The notes: generated from the sequence alone by a model not told the origin. 64,000 nt of DNA from Roseovarius gahaiensis (GCF_011601345.1 NZ_JAAORB010000007.1:1-64000), one strand, 5' to 3'; positions 25,440 through 34,906 are shown, counted from the first letter of the stretch. Numbers and translations are program-made.

Positions 25440-26783
25440 ATGAAAATTGCCATGATCGGAACGGGTTACGTAGGCCTTGTGTCGGGGGTCTGCTTCTCGG
25501 ACTTTGGGCACGAGGTTGTCTGCGTCGACAAAGACCCGGCCAAGATCGAAAAACTGGAACGCGGTGAGATTCCGATTTTCGAGCCCGGCCTTGATCGTCT
25601 TTTGGCCAAGAACGTCGAAGCGGGCCGCCTGTCGTTCACCATGGATTTGCCAAGCGCGATTGATGGCGCCGAAGCGGTGTTTATCGCCGTCGGCACCCCC
25701 ACCCGGCGCGGCGACGGTCATGCTGACCTAAGCTATGTGATGTCCGCCGCCGAGGAAATCGCCCGCGCCGCGAATGATTATCTGGTCATTGTCACCAAGT
25801 CGACGGTGCCGGTGGGCACCAATCGGCAGGTCAAACAAACGGTGAAAAAGGCCAACCCCGATCTGGATTTTGATGTTGCCTCAAACCCCGAGTTTCGGCG
25901 CGAAGGCGCGGCGATTGATGATTTTATGAAACCCGACCGGGTTGTCGTGGGCGTTCAAACCGAACGCGCATCCGATGTCATGGGCGAGATTTACCGCCCG
26001 CTTTACCTGCGCGAATTCCCGATCATCACCACCGATCTGGAAAGCGCCGAGATGATCAAATATGCGTCCAACGCATTTTTGGCGACCAAGATCACCTTTA
26101 TCAACGAGATCGCGGCGCTGTGCGAACGGACCGGCGCGGATGTCAAACAGGTCTCCAAGGGGATGGGGATGGATGGGCGCATCGGGAACAAGTTTTTGCA
26201 CGCCGGGCCGGGCTATGGCGGCAGTTGTTTTCCCAAAGACACCCGTGCATTGGCCCGAACCGGGCAGGATTTCAGCATTCCCATGCAGATCACCGAAAAG
26301 GTGATATCGGTCAACGAAGAGGTCAAGCGCCGGATGATCGACAAGCTGCAAGATTTATGCGACGGCAGTTTCAATCACAAAACAATTGCCGTTTTGGGGG
26401 TGACCTTCAAGCCAAACACCGACGACATGCGCGAAGCGCCATCGCTGACAATTGTTCCCGCCCTTGTGGGCGGCGGTGCCAAGGTCAAGGTCTGTGACCC
26501 GCAAGGCCAGCATGAAGGCGTTGACCTATTGCCGGGTGTGCATTGGGTCGATGACCCATACAAATGCGTGCATAAGGCCGATCTGTTGGTCATCCTGACC
26601 GAATGGAACGAGTTCCGCGCTCTTGATCTCAAGCGGATCGCGCGCAAGATGGCCACGCCCCGCTTGGCCGACCTGCGCAATATCTATTCGGTCAAGGATG
26701 CCAAGCGCGCGGGCTTTGAAGCCTATGAAAGCGTGGGCCGCGCCGGCTTTGTGAAAGAGCCTGCCGCGGACGATCAGGCATAA
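25440..26783 (+). CDS. ugd: UDP-glucose 6-dehydrogenase
   Basis: 447 residues from ATG 25440. It oxidises UDP-glucose twice to UDP-glucuronate. The NAD-binding motif GTGYVG is at 7-12, the catalytic Cys263 in GGSCFPKDT, the conserved Lys in KYASNAFLATKI, and the C-terminal UDP domain begins around VLGVTFKPNTDDMREA. Its neighbours glmM and manC point to exopolysaccharide precursor supply. A GDP-mannose dehydrogenase is less likely by motif, but the two families are close. Confidence 0.93.
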   Translation: MKIAMIGTGYVGLVSGVCFSDFGHEVVCVDKDPAKIEKLERGEIPIFEPGLDRLLAKNVEAGRLSFTMDLPSAIDGAEAVFIAVGTPTRRGDGHADLSYVMSAAEEIARAANDYLVIVTKSTVPVGTNRQVKQTVKKANPDLDFDVASNPEFRREGAAIDDFMKPDRVVVGVQTERASDVMGEIYRPLYLREFPIITTDLESAEMIKYASNAFLATKITFINEIAALCERTGADVKQVSKGMGMDGRIGNKFLHAGPGYGGSCFPKDTRALARTGQDFSIPMQITEKVISVNEEVKRRMIDKLQDLCDGSFNHKTIAVLGVTFKPNTDDMREAPSLTIVPALVGGGAKVKVCDPQGQHEGVDLLPGVHWVDDPYKCVHKADLLVILTEWNEFRALDLKRIARKMATPRLADLRNIYSVKDAKRAGFEAYESVGRAGFVKEPAADDQA

Positions 26784-26811
26784 GGCCCGCCGCACGCGCC
26801 ACGCTCGGGCC

Positions 26812-27738
26812 TCAGCCGCCCCGCGCGATCAACACATCCACATGCGCTGCCGCGCTGCGCGATAGCGCGTCCAGATTATACCCGCCTTCAAGGCAGGACA
26901 AAACGCGCCCCTTGCAGTGAGTGTCGGCCAGATCGCAGAAACGGCCCGTCAACCACGTGAAGTCCTCTTCGGTCCAACGCAGTTCGGCCAGCGGATCGTC
27001 TTGGTGTGCGTCGAACCCGGCGGACAGGATCAGCAACTCGGGGCTGAACTCTTCCAGTGCCGGAAAAACTGTTTCTTCATAAGCCTGCCGCATCGCACCG
27101 CCATCACTGGCCGGGTCCAGCGGCACGTTTAGCACGTTGTCATGTGCGCCGCGTTCATCCGGTTTGCCGGTGCCGGGCCATAATGGAAACTGATGTGACG
27201 AGACAAAGCGCGCGCGCGGCTCGGACCATAGCAGGTCTTGCGTGCCATTGCCGTGGTGCACGTCGAAATCCACCACGGCGACGCGGTTCAGGCCGTGCCG
27301 CTCTAGCGCGTGACGCGCGGCGATGGCTGCGGTGCCGAACAGGCAAAACCCCATTGTGCGCTCGGATTCCGCATGATGGCCCGGCGGTCGCGTGGCGACA
27401 AAAACGTTCTGCACCGTGCCAGCCAACACCAGATCGACCCCAAGCAGGGCACCACCGACACCGCGCATCGCCGCATCGTAGGATCCGGGCGACATCCACG
27501 TATCGGCGTCCAGCTGCACGATCCCTGCGCTGGGTTCCGCGGCCCGAACCCTTTCGATATGTGCCTGCGGATGGGCCAGCCGCACGTCGTCTTCGGTGCC
27601 CAGAGGGGCCTCGAACCGCTCAAGCGTTTTGCCCTCAAGCGCATTCAGAACATGCGATAGCCGGGCAATTTGTTCAGGGTGGCCATCCGGCGTGCGGTGC
27701 TTCAGGCAATCGGAATGGGTGATCAATGCGGTTGTCAT
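26812..27738 (-). CDS. Histone-deacetylase-family amidohydrolase
   Basis: 308 residues. Bacterial HDAC-like proteins (acetylpolyamine amidohydrolase/acetoin-utilisation group) use zinc to remove acetyl from amines. Catalytic elements are present: RPPGHHAE with the tandem His, VDFDVHHGNGTQ with zinc ligands Asp and His, and LSAGFDAHQDDP with the third ligand Asp. LEGGYNLDAL follows. Likely substrates are acetylated polyamines or lysines; which one cannot be read. ATG 27738 was chosen, GGAGG lying just upstream. Divergent from mscS. Confidence 0.92.
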   Translation of the reverse strand: MTTALITHSDCLKHRTPDGHPEQIARLSHVLNALEGKTLERFEAPLGTEDDVRLAHPQAHIERVRAAEPSAGIVQLDADTWMSPGSYDAAMRGVGGALLGVDLVLAGTVQNVFVATRPPGHHAESERTMGFCLFGTAAIAARHALERHGLNRVAVVDFDVHHGNGTQDLLWSEPRARFVSSHQFPLWPGTGKPDERGAHDNVLNVPLDPASDGGAMRQAYEETVFPALEEFSPELLILSAGFDAHQDDPLAELRWTEEDFTWLTGRFCDLADTHCKGRVLSCLEGGYNLDALSRSAAAHVDVLIARGG

Positions 27739-27836
27739 GGGGCCTCCGGTGATTTGAATGGAAAATGAACGCGAAATGGCGCGCTTGTCCAGTGCGGGCT
27801 TGTTGCGGCGCGTGCCCCATGCAAATCTTAGAGACA

Positions 27837-29183
27837 ATGGAAAACGAAATTCTACAAGCCCCGCAAGAGATTGCGATCAGTCTTTGGGCGCAGGCACAAG
27901 TTGTTGTCGAAGGCCTGATGCGGCCATGGAATGCCTATCAGGTGGCCATTGCGATTGGCCTGTTTCTGGCGGCGCATCTTTTGGCACGGCTTTTGGGGCC
28001 CTATGTGCATGCGTGGATGCGCGGGCGCGAAGGCTGGCCGAAATGGCGGATGCGTTTTTTGGTGATGTTGCATCGCCGGTTGCGGCTGATCTTTTTCGTT
28101 GCACTGATCTGGCCCACGGTCTGGATCATGCAGTCGGTGACATGGCCCAGCCGCTCGTACCTGTTGGGCATATTGGCCAGTCTTGCGCTGGCTTGGCTGC
28201 TGATCACCATCCTCACGCGGTTTATCGTCAATGGCGTTGTCCGGACAATGGTGCGTTACGTGGCGTGGACATGGGTCACGCTTGGCATTCTTGGTCTGAC
28301 TGACGAAGCCCGCAGCCTGTTGGAAAGCATAGCCGTGGAATTGGGCGATACGCGCCTGTCTTTGTGGATGGTGCTACAGGCGGTGGGCGTGCTTGCCGTT
28401 CTGATGGTCGCCGCGCGCTTCGTGTCGCGCACCACGGCGGCGCAAATCCGCCAGAACAAGGAAATCTCGCCCTCAATGCAGGTGCTTGCGGTCAAATTGC
28501 TGCAAGTCATCCTGTATAGCGCGGCGTTCTTCATCGGGTTGCGTGCCGTCGGGGTGGACCTGACCGGGCTTGCGGTTTTGTCTGGTGCTATCGGTGTGGG
28601 CCTTGGGTTTGGCCTGCAAAAAGTGGTGTCGAACCTTGTGTCTGGTGTGATCCTTTTGCTGGATCGGTCGATCAAACCGGGCGACGTGATCTCGCTTGGG
28701 GAAACCTTTGGTTGGATCAATTCCCTTGGTGCGCGCTATGTGTCGATCACCACCCGCGACGGTAAGGAATACCTGATCCCCAACGAAGACCTGATCACCG
28801 GGCAGGTGGTGAACTGGTCGCATTCCAACGATTATGTGCGGCTCGATATCTATTTCGGCACGGCTTATACAGACGATCCGCATAAGGTGCGCCGTATCGC
28901 CATAGACGCCGCCAAGGGTGTCGAACGGGTGTTGGAGTTCAAACCACCCGTTTGCCACATCGTCGGCTTTGGCGACAGCAGCGTGGATTACATCCTGCGG
29001 TTCTGGATACGTGACCCCACCGGCGGGCTGACCAATATTCGCGGCAATGTCTATCTGGCGCTGTGGGATGCGTTTCAGGAAAACAAGATTTCCATTCCGT
29101 TCCCACAGCGCGAGGTCAAGATGCTGGATGGCTCGACACTGGACACGCGCAGCCCGTCGAACACATCATATGTGTCAGACTGA
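27837..29183 (+). CDS. Mechanosensitive ion channel, MscS family
   Basis: 448 residues from the ATG at 27837; other starts at 27819 and 27765 are possible and no strong ribosome site decides. Several N-terminal membrane helices precede the pore helix (LAVLSGAIGVGLGFGL and then VVSNLVSGVILLLDR), then the beta domain IKPGDVISLGE, and the soluble vestibule with YLIPNEDLITGQVVNW. The channel opens on membrane tension to release solutes after osmotic downshock, useful in a marine bacterium. The N-terminal extension of about four helices puts it among the longer YbdG/YjeP-like members. Confidence 0.88.
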   Translation: MENEILQAPQEIAISLWAQAQVVVEGLMRPWNAYQVAIAIGLFLAAHLLARLLGPYVHAWMRGREGWPKWRMRFLVMLHRRLRLIFFVALIWPTVWIMQSVTWPSRSYLLGILASLALAWLLITILTRFIVNGVVRTMVRYVAWTWVTLGILGLTDEARSLLESIAVELGDTRLSLWMVLQAVGVLAVLMVAARFVSRTTAAQIRQNKEISPSMQVLAVKLLQVILYSAAFFIGLRAVGVDLTGLAVLSGAIGVGLGFGLQKVVSNLVSGVILLLDRSIKPGDVISLGETFGWINSLGARYVSITTRDGKEYLIPNEDLITGQVVNWSHSNDYVRLDIYFGTAYTDDPHKVRRIAIDAAKGVERVLEFKPPVCHIVGFGDSSVDYILRFWIRDPTGGLTNIRGNVYLALWDAFQENKISIPFPQREVKMLDGSTLDTRSPSNTSYVSD

Positions 29184-29304
29184 CAGGTATTTTCAGGCCC
29201 GGCAGTCCTTGTGGTGAAGGCATTCATTGAAAAGTCGCGTCAGTCTTGCTATTTTCAAATTATTCCCGGCACCGGGGCGGAACGGTGTGCAACGAAGGAG
29301 GACT

Positions 29305-29364
29305 ATGTCCTGTCTTTTACGACTGATGCGGCTGGGGCCGCTGAACATGGGGTGCTCGCAATGA
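29305..29364 (+). CDS. 19-residue leader ORF overlapping the rsfS start
   Basis: AAGGAGGA at about 29295-29302 stands just before ATG 29305, the strongest ribosome site near rsfS. The frame reads MSCLLRLMRLGPLNMGCSQ and its TGA overlaps the rsfS ATG as ATGA (29361-29364). rsfS itself has no good ribosome site and no usable upstream in-frame start. This suggests rsfS is translated by coupling through this short ORF. Whether the peptide has its own role is unknown. Confidence 0.5.
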   Translation: MSCLLRLMRLGPLNMGCSQ

Positions 29365-29729
29365 CCCCCCCCAATGGTGCAACAAGCGAATCGCAGCTTG
29401 ATCGTATTCTTACCTCGCTTGACGATGATAAAGCCGAAAATGTCGTGCAAATCGACCTGCGCGGAAAATCTGCCATGGCCGATTACATGGTCATCTGTTC
29501 GGGCCGGTCATCGCGGCAGGTTGCGGCGATCTCGGAAAAGCTGGCCGATAAGCTCAAGCAAGAGTTCGGTATCCTGTCCAAGATCGAGGGCAAGGAATCG
29601 GGCGATTGGGTGCTGATCGACACGGGTGATGTGATCGTCCATGTCTTTCGCCCCGAAGTGCGAGAGTTTTACCAGCTGGAGAAGATGTGGCTTCCCGCCG
29701 GGCAAGCCGCGGCTTCTGCCGACAGCTGA
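29361..29729 (+). CDS. rsfS: Ribosomal silencing factor RsfS
   Basis: 122 residues from ATG 29361. RsfS binds L14 on the 50S subunit and blocks subunit joining during starvation. The Iojap core is clear: SLDDDKAENVVQIDLRGKS, ADYMVICSGRSSRQV, EGKESGDWVLIDTGDVIVHV and FRPEVREFYQLEKMW. Its stop (TGA 29727-29729) abuts the rlmH ATG. Placing rsfS directly before rlmH is the standard bacterial order. Translation seems coupled to a short upstream ORF. Confidence 0.93.
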   Translation: MTPPNGATSESQLDRILTSLDDDKAENVVQIDLRGKSAMADYMVICSGRSSRQVAAISEKLADKLKQEFGILSKIEGKESGDWVLIDTGDVIVHVFRPEVREFYQLEKMWLPAGQAAASADS

Positions 29730-30200
29730 ATGCGCGTGCATATCTGCGCTGTGGGCCGGATGAAACCCGGCCCCGAGCGTGATTTGACAACAGATTACCT
29801 AACCCGATTTGATCGAACTGGCCGCGCCCTTGGGCTTGGGCCGGCGCAGATGCACGAGGTTGAGGACAAAAAAGGCGGCGGCATGGCTGCCGAGGCCGCC
29901 TTGCTTGACCGTGCTTTGCCGAAAGGCGCGGTGACGGTGATGCTGGACGAGCGTGGCAAAACGCTCAGCTCTCCAGCCTTCTCGGTCCAGTTGGCGAATT
30001 GGCGCGATACGGGGCGCAGCGATGTGGCCTTTGTCATCGGCGGTGCTGATGGCATCGCGCCTGACCTGCGGGCGCAGGCCGATTTTAAACTGTCCTTCGG
30101 CGCGATGGTCTGGCCGCATATGCTGGTGCGTGTGATGCTGGCCGAGCAATTGTATCGCGCGGCCTCGATCCTTGCGGGCAGCCCTTATCACCGGGTCTGA
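29730..30200 (+). CDS. rlmH: 23S rRNA (pseudouridine1915-N3)-methyltransferase RlmH
   Basis: 156 residues, the usual length. RlmH is a SPOUT methyltransferase that methylates pseudouridine 1915 in helix 69 of 23S rRNA on assembled 70S ribosomes. Signatures: MRVHICAVGRMKPGPE at the start, VMLDERGKTLSSPAFS, FVIGGADGIAPDLRAQA (the SAM knot), and MVWPHMLVRVMLAEQLYRA near the end. It starts at the base after the rsfS stop and ends near a hairpin shared with the aap operon. Confidence 0.95.
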   Translation: MRVHICAVGRMKPGPERDLTTDYLTRFDRTGRALGLGPAQMHEVEDKKGGGMAAEAALLDRALPKGAVTVMLDERGKTLSSPAFSVQLANWRDTGRSDVAFVIGGADGIAPDLRAQADFKLSFGAMVWPHMLVRVMLAEQLYRAASILAGSPYHRV

Positions 30201-30204
30201 CACA

Positions 30205-30231
30205 AATGCGCGGCCCGATGGACCGCGCATT
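30205..30231. terminator. Bidirectional hairpin between rlmH and aapP
   Basis: Nine-base arms AATGCGCGG and CCGCGCATT with a nine-base loop lie between the two converging genes. T-rich sequence is weak on both sides, but position and perfect arms favour a terminator. Confidence 0.6.
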
Positions 30232-30254
30232 GCATTGGCAAAACACTTTGTGAA

Positions 30255-31025
30255 TCAGTGACCCAGAATCTGGCTCAGGAACAGCTTGGTGCGCTCTGAC
30301 TGGGGATTGTTGAAGAACTCTTCAGGTTCATTCTGTTCGACGATCTGGCCTTGGTCCATGAAAATCACCCGGTTGGCCACCTGCCGCGCAAAGCCCATTT
30401 CGTGGGTGACGCACAGCATGGTCATGCCTTCTTCGGCCAGCGATACCATGGTGTCCAGAACCTCTTTGATCATCTCCGGGTCCAGCGCCGAGGTGGGCTC
30501 GTCAAACAGCATGATGCGGGGCTTCATGCACAACGACCGGGCAATCGCCACACGCTGCTGCTGCCCACCCGACAACTGACCGGGATACTTGTCGGCCTGC
30601 TCGGGGATCTTGACCTTTTCAAGGAAATGCATCGCGATCTCTTCGGCCTCGCGCTTGGGCGTCTTGCGAACCCAGATCGGCGCCAAGGTGCAGTTTTCCA
30701 AGATCGACAGATGCGGGAAAAGGTTGAAGTGCTGAAACACCATCCCAACCTCGGACCGGATCTTGTCGATATTCTTGAGGTCATTGGACAGCACCGTGCC
30801 ATCCACCGTAATTTTGCCCTGCTGATGTTCCTCAAGCGCGTTGATGCAGCGGATCAAGGTGGATTTCCCCGACCCGGACGGCCCGGCGATCACGATCCGC
30901 TCGCCGCTATAGACCGTCAAGTCAATGTCGCGCAGCACATGAAATGCACCAAACCATTTGTTCATATTTTCGATCGAGATCGCGATCTCGTCCGAGACTT
31001 TCAAAGCTGCCTGTTGTTCCGTCAT
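30255..31025 (-). CDS. aapP: General L-amino acid ABC transporter ATPase
   Basis: 256 residues. Walker [10 protein letters not shown] (about 52-60), signature [14 protein letters not shown], Walker [13 protein letters not shown] and switch His in CVTHEMGFA are all present. The sequence belongs to the polar amino acid (GlnQ/AapP) subfamily. It is the last gene of aapJQMP and powers the AapQM permease. The order, strand and spacing (16 bases from aapM) match the Rhizobium and Rhodobacter aap operons, which import many L-amino acids. Confidence 0.95.
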   Translation of the reverse strand: MTEQQAALKVSDEIAISIENMNKWFGAFHVLRDIDLTVYSGERIVIAGPSGSGKSTLIRCINALEEHQQGKITVDGTVLSNDLKNIDKIRSEVGMVFQHFNLFPHLSILENCTLAPIWVRKTPKREAEEIAMHFLEKVKIPEQADKYPGQLSGGQQQRVAIARSLCMKPRIMLFDEPTSALDPEMIKEVLDTMVSLAEEGMTMLCVTHEMGFARQVANRVIFMDQGQIVEQNEPEEFFNNPQSERTKLFLSQILGH

Positions 31026-31040
31026 GACACAGACCTTTCC

Positions 31041-32327
31041 TTAACGATGATCGCGCTGTAGCTGATGCTCCAGCCATTGCGAATATTGCGAGATGCTGTA
31101 GCAAACGATGAAAAACAGCACGACGGCAAAGCCCCAAAGCTCCCAGTAGATGCCGTTCCATTCGGTCGATGCCAGAATTGGGCCTCGGATCATGCCGACC
31201 AGATCGAACATCGAGATGACCGAAACCAAGGTTGTATCCTTGAACAGGCCCACCGCCACATTCACGATGCCGGGGATCGAGATTTTCAACGCTTGCGGCA
31301 GGATGATCAGGCGCATGGATTGCGCATAATCCAACCCAAGGCTGTTGGCGGCCTCGTATTGCCCGCTTGGCAGGGCGGCAAGGCCCCCACGCACCACCTC
31401 GGCGATATAGGCCGATGCGAACATCGTGATCATGATGATCACCCGCAGGATCAAATCAAAGCTGGTGCCGGGCGGCAGGAAATAGGCCAGCACCACATTG
31501 GCCACGAACAGCAAGGTGATCAGCGGCACACCGCGAATGAACTCGATGAAGATCACACACATCCATTTGATGATCGGCATATTCGACTGACGGCCAAGCG
31601 CCAGAAGAACCCCGAACGGCAGGCTAAGCGACACACAGACCGTTCCAAGGATCATGTTGAGCATGAAGCCCCCCATATCCCGCGAGGGCACCGGTGTCAG
31701 GGCCACGACATTGGGTGCGGCGGAACTGATATAGCCGCCCAGCCACCAGAAAACGACGGTTACGGCGATACCAAGAAGGGCTGCCGTGCCAAAGCCTTTG
31801 GCCTCGACCCGCCGAAACGCGACATAGCCGGCCACAAACCCCAGCAAGATCATCAAAGGCGTCAGAATCGTGCCGCCCCAGATCAGCCAGAAGGCCACGA
31901 ACGGATAAAGAACGGTCAGGATCAGCAATTTACGCGGCAGCATGGAAAACAGCACCGGGGCGATGGATACCAGCAGCAACACAAAGGCCAGTGTCGGGCG
32001 CCAGTATGCCTCGGACGGGTATTTGAATCCGAATAGCAACTGGTTCCAGCGTTCTGTCAGAACCGAAAAACAGCCCCCCGTTGCCCCGTTCAAAATCTCG
32101 CGGCATTCCGACAGGCTGGATGCGGTCCAGACCCCGTTCCAAAACCACGGCATGGCGCCGCTTAGCAGTTTGAATAGGAAATAGATCGCCACCAGTGTCA
32201 GAATCGTATTGATCGGGCCGGGAAACAGGTTGTCGCGCAGCCATTTGACAATGCCAGCATCGGTGATGGGCGGGGTCTGTTCGGGCAGGATTTCATGCCG
32301 GACAAAAGCGAGTTCAGACTTCGACAT
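31041..32327 (-). CDS. aapM: General L-amino acid ABC transporter permease AapM
   Basis: 428 residues, long like other AapM proteins because of extra N-terminal helices (a membrane segment near 40-60 and several at 110-230). The permease core with the EAA-like coupling helix lies near LPSGQYEAANSLGLDYAQSM and then LIILPQALKISIPGIVN. It pairs with AapQ. Its stop is 16 bases before aapP, and aapQ ends one base before its start. Inner-membrane protein. Confidence 0.94.
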   Translation of the reverse strand: MSKSELAFVRHEILPEQTPPITDAGIVKWLRDNLFPGPINTILTLVAIYFLFKLLSGAMPWFWNGVWTASSLSECREILNGATGGCFSVLTERWNQLLFGFKYPSEAYWRPTLAFVLLLVSIAPVLFSMLPRKLLILTVLYPFVAFWLIWGGTILTPLMILLGFVAGYVAFRRVEAKGFGTAALLGIAVTVVFWWLGGYISSAAPNVVALTPVPSRDMGGFMLNMILGTVCVSLSLPFGVLLALGRQSNMPIIKWMCVIFIEFIRGVPLITLLFVANVVLAYFLPPGTSFDLILRVIIMITMFASAYIAEVVRGGLAALPSGQYEAANSLGLDYAQSMRLIILPQALKISIPGIVNVAVGLFKDTTLVSVISMFDLVGMIRGPILASTEWNGIYWELWGFAVVLFFIVCYSISQYSQWLEHQLQRDHR

Positions 32328-32328
32328 C

Positions 32329-33543
32329 TCAGCGCTCCTTCAGTTTCACGGCATTGTTGTAGACATTCATGACCGCCGAGATCGCAAGGCTGATCGCGAG
32401 ATAGAACAGCATCAACAACAGAACGCTTTCAATCGCGCGGCCGGTCTGGTTCAGGGTGATGCCACCCAGCGTGCCGGTGACATCCATGTAGCCGACGGCA
32501 ATTGCCAGAGAACTGTTCTTGGTCAGGTTCAGATACTGCGAGATCAGCGGCGGAATGATGATGCGCAGCGCTTGTGGCAGAACCACAAGGTTCATGATCC
32601 GGCCCGGCCGCAAGCCAAGGCTGGCCGCGGCTTCGGTCTGGCCCTTGCTGACCGCTAGAATACCCGCGCGGACGTTTTCGGCGATGAAGGCCGCTGTGTA
32701 GATGGACAGCGCGAACCAAAGCGAAATGAACGAGTTGCGCGCGAAAATGCCACCTTGGAAATTGAAGCCTTGCAGCGACGGATAGTCCATCACGATCGGC
32801 TGGCCCATGATAAAGAACATCACGATCACGGGCACAAAAAACAGCCCCACTGAAGGCCAGAAAATTGGCAACAGGCGGCCCGCCTCATAGAGTTGCTTTC
32901 GCGCATAGGCGCGGTAGACGAAAATCCCGATGATCGAGGCGATAAAAGTGGCAATCACGATACCAGATCCGGCCTCGAAGATCGGCTTTGGAAAATAGAA
33001 ACCTCGGCCGGTAAAGGCGAACGCGTCCCAAAGCATTGACGCGTCAGGGTTTTCACCCCGAAAATCACGCGGCTGTGGCAATATCGCAGTGAACACTGAC
33101 AGGATGATCAAAATCCAGATCAGCACCGGCACATTGCGGAAGATTTCCACATAAACGGCCATTATCTTGCGGATCAGCCAGTTTTTGGACAGGCGCAATA
33201 TGCCGACCACCACGCCGATGATCGTGGCAAGGATGCAGCCCAGAACGGCCACAAGCAGCGTGTTGAGCACACCCACCACCGACGCGCGCAGATGCGAGGA
33301 CTGGCTGTCATATTCAATCAGGCGCTGGTTGATGTCATACCCTGCCGGTTCGCCAAGGAACTGGTAGGAAATATTCAGGCCCGCATCCCGCAGGTTCTGG
33401 ACCAAGTTGCTGCCAAGATACGCAAACAACATGATCAGCAAAAGCAAAGCGATGAATTGGAACGTATAAGAGCGATAGCGGGTGTCGTTGAAAAGCTGAG
33501 ACAGCTTGAACGAGTCCGCGCGCGACGCAGATAGGCTGGACAT
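32329..33543 (-). CDS. aapQ: General L-amino acid ABC transporter permease AapQ
   Basis: 404 residues with about eight membrane helices. The coupling-helix segment reads VSKGQTEAAASLGLRPGR and then LVVLPQALRIIIPPL. It starts after a 137-base gap from aapJ that contains a strong hairpin, probably reducing permease expression relative to the binding protein. It forms the heterodimeric channel with AapM. Confidence 0.94.
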   Translation of the reverse strand: MSSLSASRADSFKLSQLFNDTRYRSYTFQFIALLLLIMLFAYLGSNLVQNLRDAGLNISYQFLGEPAGYDINQRLIEYDSQSSHLRASVVGVLNTLLVAVLGCILATIIGVVVGILRLSKNWLIRKIMAVYVEIFRNVPVLIWILIILSVFTAILPQPRDFRGENPDASMLWDAFAFTGRGFYFPKPIFEAGSGIVIATFIASIIGIFVYRAYARKQLYEAGRLLPIFWPSVGLFFVPVIVMFFIMGQPIVMDYPSLQGFNFQGGIFARNSFISLWFALSIYTAAFIAENVRAGILAVSKGQTEAAASLGLRPGRIMNLVVLPQALRIIIPPLISQYLNLTKNSSLAIAVGYMDVTGTLGGITLNQTGRAIESVLLLMLFYLAISLAISAVMNVYNNAVKLKER

Positions 33544-33640
33544 GATTTCTTCCTTGGCTACCGGAATCGTGTTTTTGTTGTCGGTTGCAGCCGGGGCTGC
33601 CCCGAGGGTCCGGTTTGTTATGTGTGCCTAACCAAGTCAG

Positions 33641-33668
33641 AAGGGCGCGGGATGATCCGCGCCCTTCC
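33641..33668 (-). promoter_or_regulatory. Intercistronic hairpin between aapJ and aapQ
   Basis: Ten-base arms AAGGGCGCGG and CCGCGCCCTT flank an eight-base loop (six to eight bases depending on end pairing). It lies 12 bases past the aapJ stop and has no T-run. Such hairpins protect the upstream mRNA end and let only part of transcription pass, giving binding protein in excess over permease. That role is inferred. Confidence 0.6.
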
Positions 33669-33680
33669 AAAGTTCAGTTT

Positions 33681-34700
33681 TTAGCGGAAGGGCGGCGAAT
33701 ACAGCAGACCGCCATCTTTCCACTGAGCGTTCAGACCACGTGCCAGCCCGACCGGTGTGTTCTCACCGATATGCTTCTCGAACAGCTCGCCGTAGTTCCC
33801 GCCAGCCATAATTGCGTTGACAGCCCAGTCATTCTCAAGGCCCAGCATCTCGCCCAGGTTGCCCTCGGTGCCCAAGATACGGTTGACTTCGGGGTTGTCG
33901 GTACCATTGGCAGCCATGTCCTGAATATTGGCCGACGTGATGCCGTATTCTTCGGCAGCGATCAGTGAATTCAGGGTCCAGCGAACGATATCGCCCCACT
34001 CAGGGTCGCCGTGGCGCACCAGCGGGCCAAGCGGCTCTTTCGAGATGATTTCCGGCAAAATCACATGCTCTGTCGGGTTCTCAAAAGTGGCGCGGGTTGC
34101 GGCCAGACCAGATGAATCGGTGGTGTAGGTGTCGCAGGAGCCGGCCAGATACTGCTGTTGGCCTTCGGCGTTGGTTTCGATCGGAACCGGCTCGTATTCC
34201 ATGTCATTGGCACGGAAGAAATCGGCAAGGTTCAGTTCGGTGGTTGTCCCGGTCTGGATGCAAACGGTTGCGCCGTTCAGTTCCTTGGCCGAGCTTACAC
34301 CAAGCGCTTTGGGCACCATAAAGCCCTGACCGTCGTAATAGTTGATCCCGACGAATTCGTTCTTCAGGTCAACATCACGGCTAAGCGTCCATGTGGTGTT
34401 CCGGGCCAGCATGTCGACCTCACCCGAGGCCAGCGCGGTAAAGCGCGTCTTGCCGGTGGTCGGCACGAATTCAACAGCCGACGGATCGCCAAGCGTAGCG
34501 GCGGCAACTGCGCGGCAGACCGCCACGTCGAAGCCCTGCCATTCGCCGTTCGCGTCGGGCGCGGCAAAACCGACAAGACCTGTGGTCACGCCACAGTTCA
34601 GCTTGCCGCGCGCTTTCACATCGTCAAGCGTCGCAGCACCAGCAACGCCAGCCGTCAGGCCAGCGACAGTCAGCGCGCCAAGAAATACGGTTTTTTTCAT
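33681..34700 (-). CDS. aapJ: General L-amino acid-binding periplasmic protein AapJ
   Basis: 339 residues. The signal peptide MKKTVFLGALTVAGLTAGVAGA is followed by a type II periplasmic binding fold (SBP_bac_3), with KLNCGVTTGLVGFAAPD, WQGFDVAVCRAVAAA, FVPTTGKTRFTALASGEVDML and LVRHGDPEWGDIVRW. It delivers amino acids to AapQM. It heads the operon, with a 206-base upstream region that carries a hairpin. Confidence 0.95.
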   Translation of the reverse strand: MKKTVFLGALTVAGLTAGVAGAATLDDVKARGKLNCGVTTGLVGFAAPDANGEWQGFDVAVCRAVAAATLGDPSAVEFVPTTGKTRFTALASGEVDMLARNTTWTLSRDVDLKNEFVGINYYDGQGFMVPKALGVSSAKELNGATVCIQTGTTTELNLADFFRANDMEYEPVPIETNAEGQQQYLAGSCDTYTTDSSGLAATRATFENPTEHVILPEIISKEPLGPLVRHGDPEWGDIVRWTLNSLIAAEEYGITSANIQDMAANGTDNPEVNRILGTEGNLGEMLGLENDWAVNAIMAGGNYGELFEKHIGENTPVGLARGLNAQWKDGGLLYSPPFR

Positions 34701-34743
34701 GTTTACCTCTTCCTGATTATCCGCCCTTGTCCAAGCGGTTCGT

Positions 34744-34761
34744 CCGGCCCGTTCGGGCCGG
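34744..34761 (-). promoter_or_regulatory. Inverted repeat in the aapJ leader
   Basis: CCGGCCCG and CGGGCCGG form a perfect eight-base inverted repeat with only two central bases, 44 bases upstream of the aapJ ATG. It may be an mRNA hairpin in the leader or a protein-binding site. No factor can be assigned. Confidence 0.35.
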
Positions 34762-34906
34762 GGTTATACTGCGTCGGAGCCTAAGCCCCTTCAGTGTTCG
34801 TAATTTTGGGTGGATTCATAATGAAACGTCAAGCCCTGGATCACGAAAAACGATAATCATCACGACAGGGTGCCCTAAGGGAATGGTCAATTAAAACCCT
34901 CTGTGG

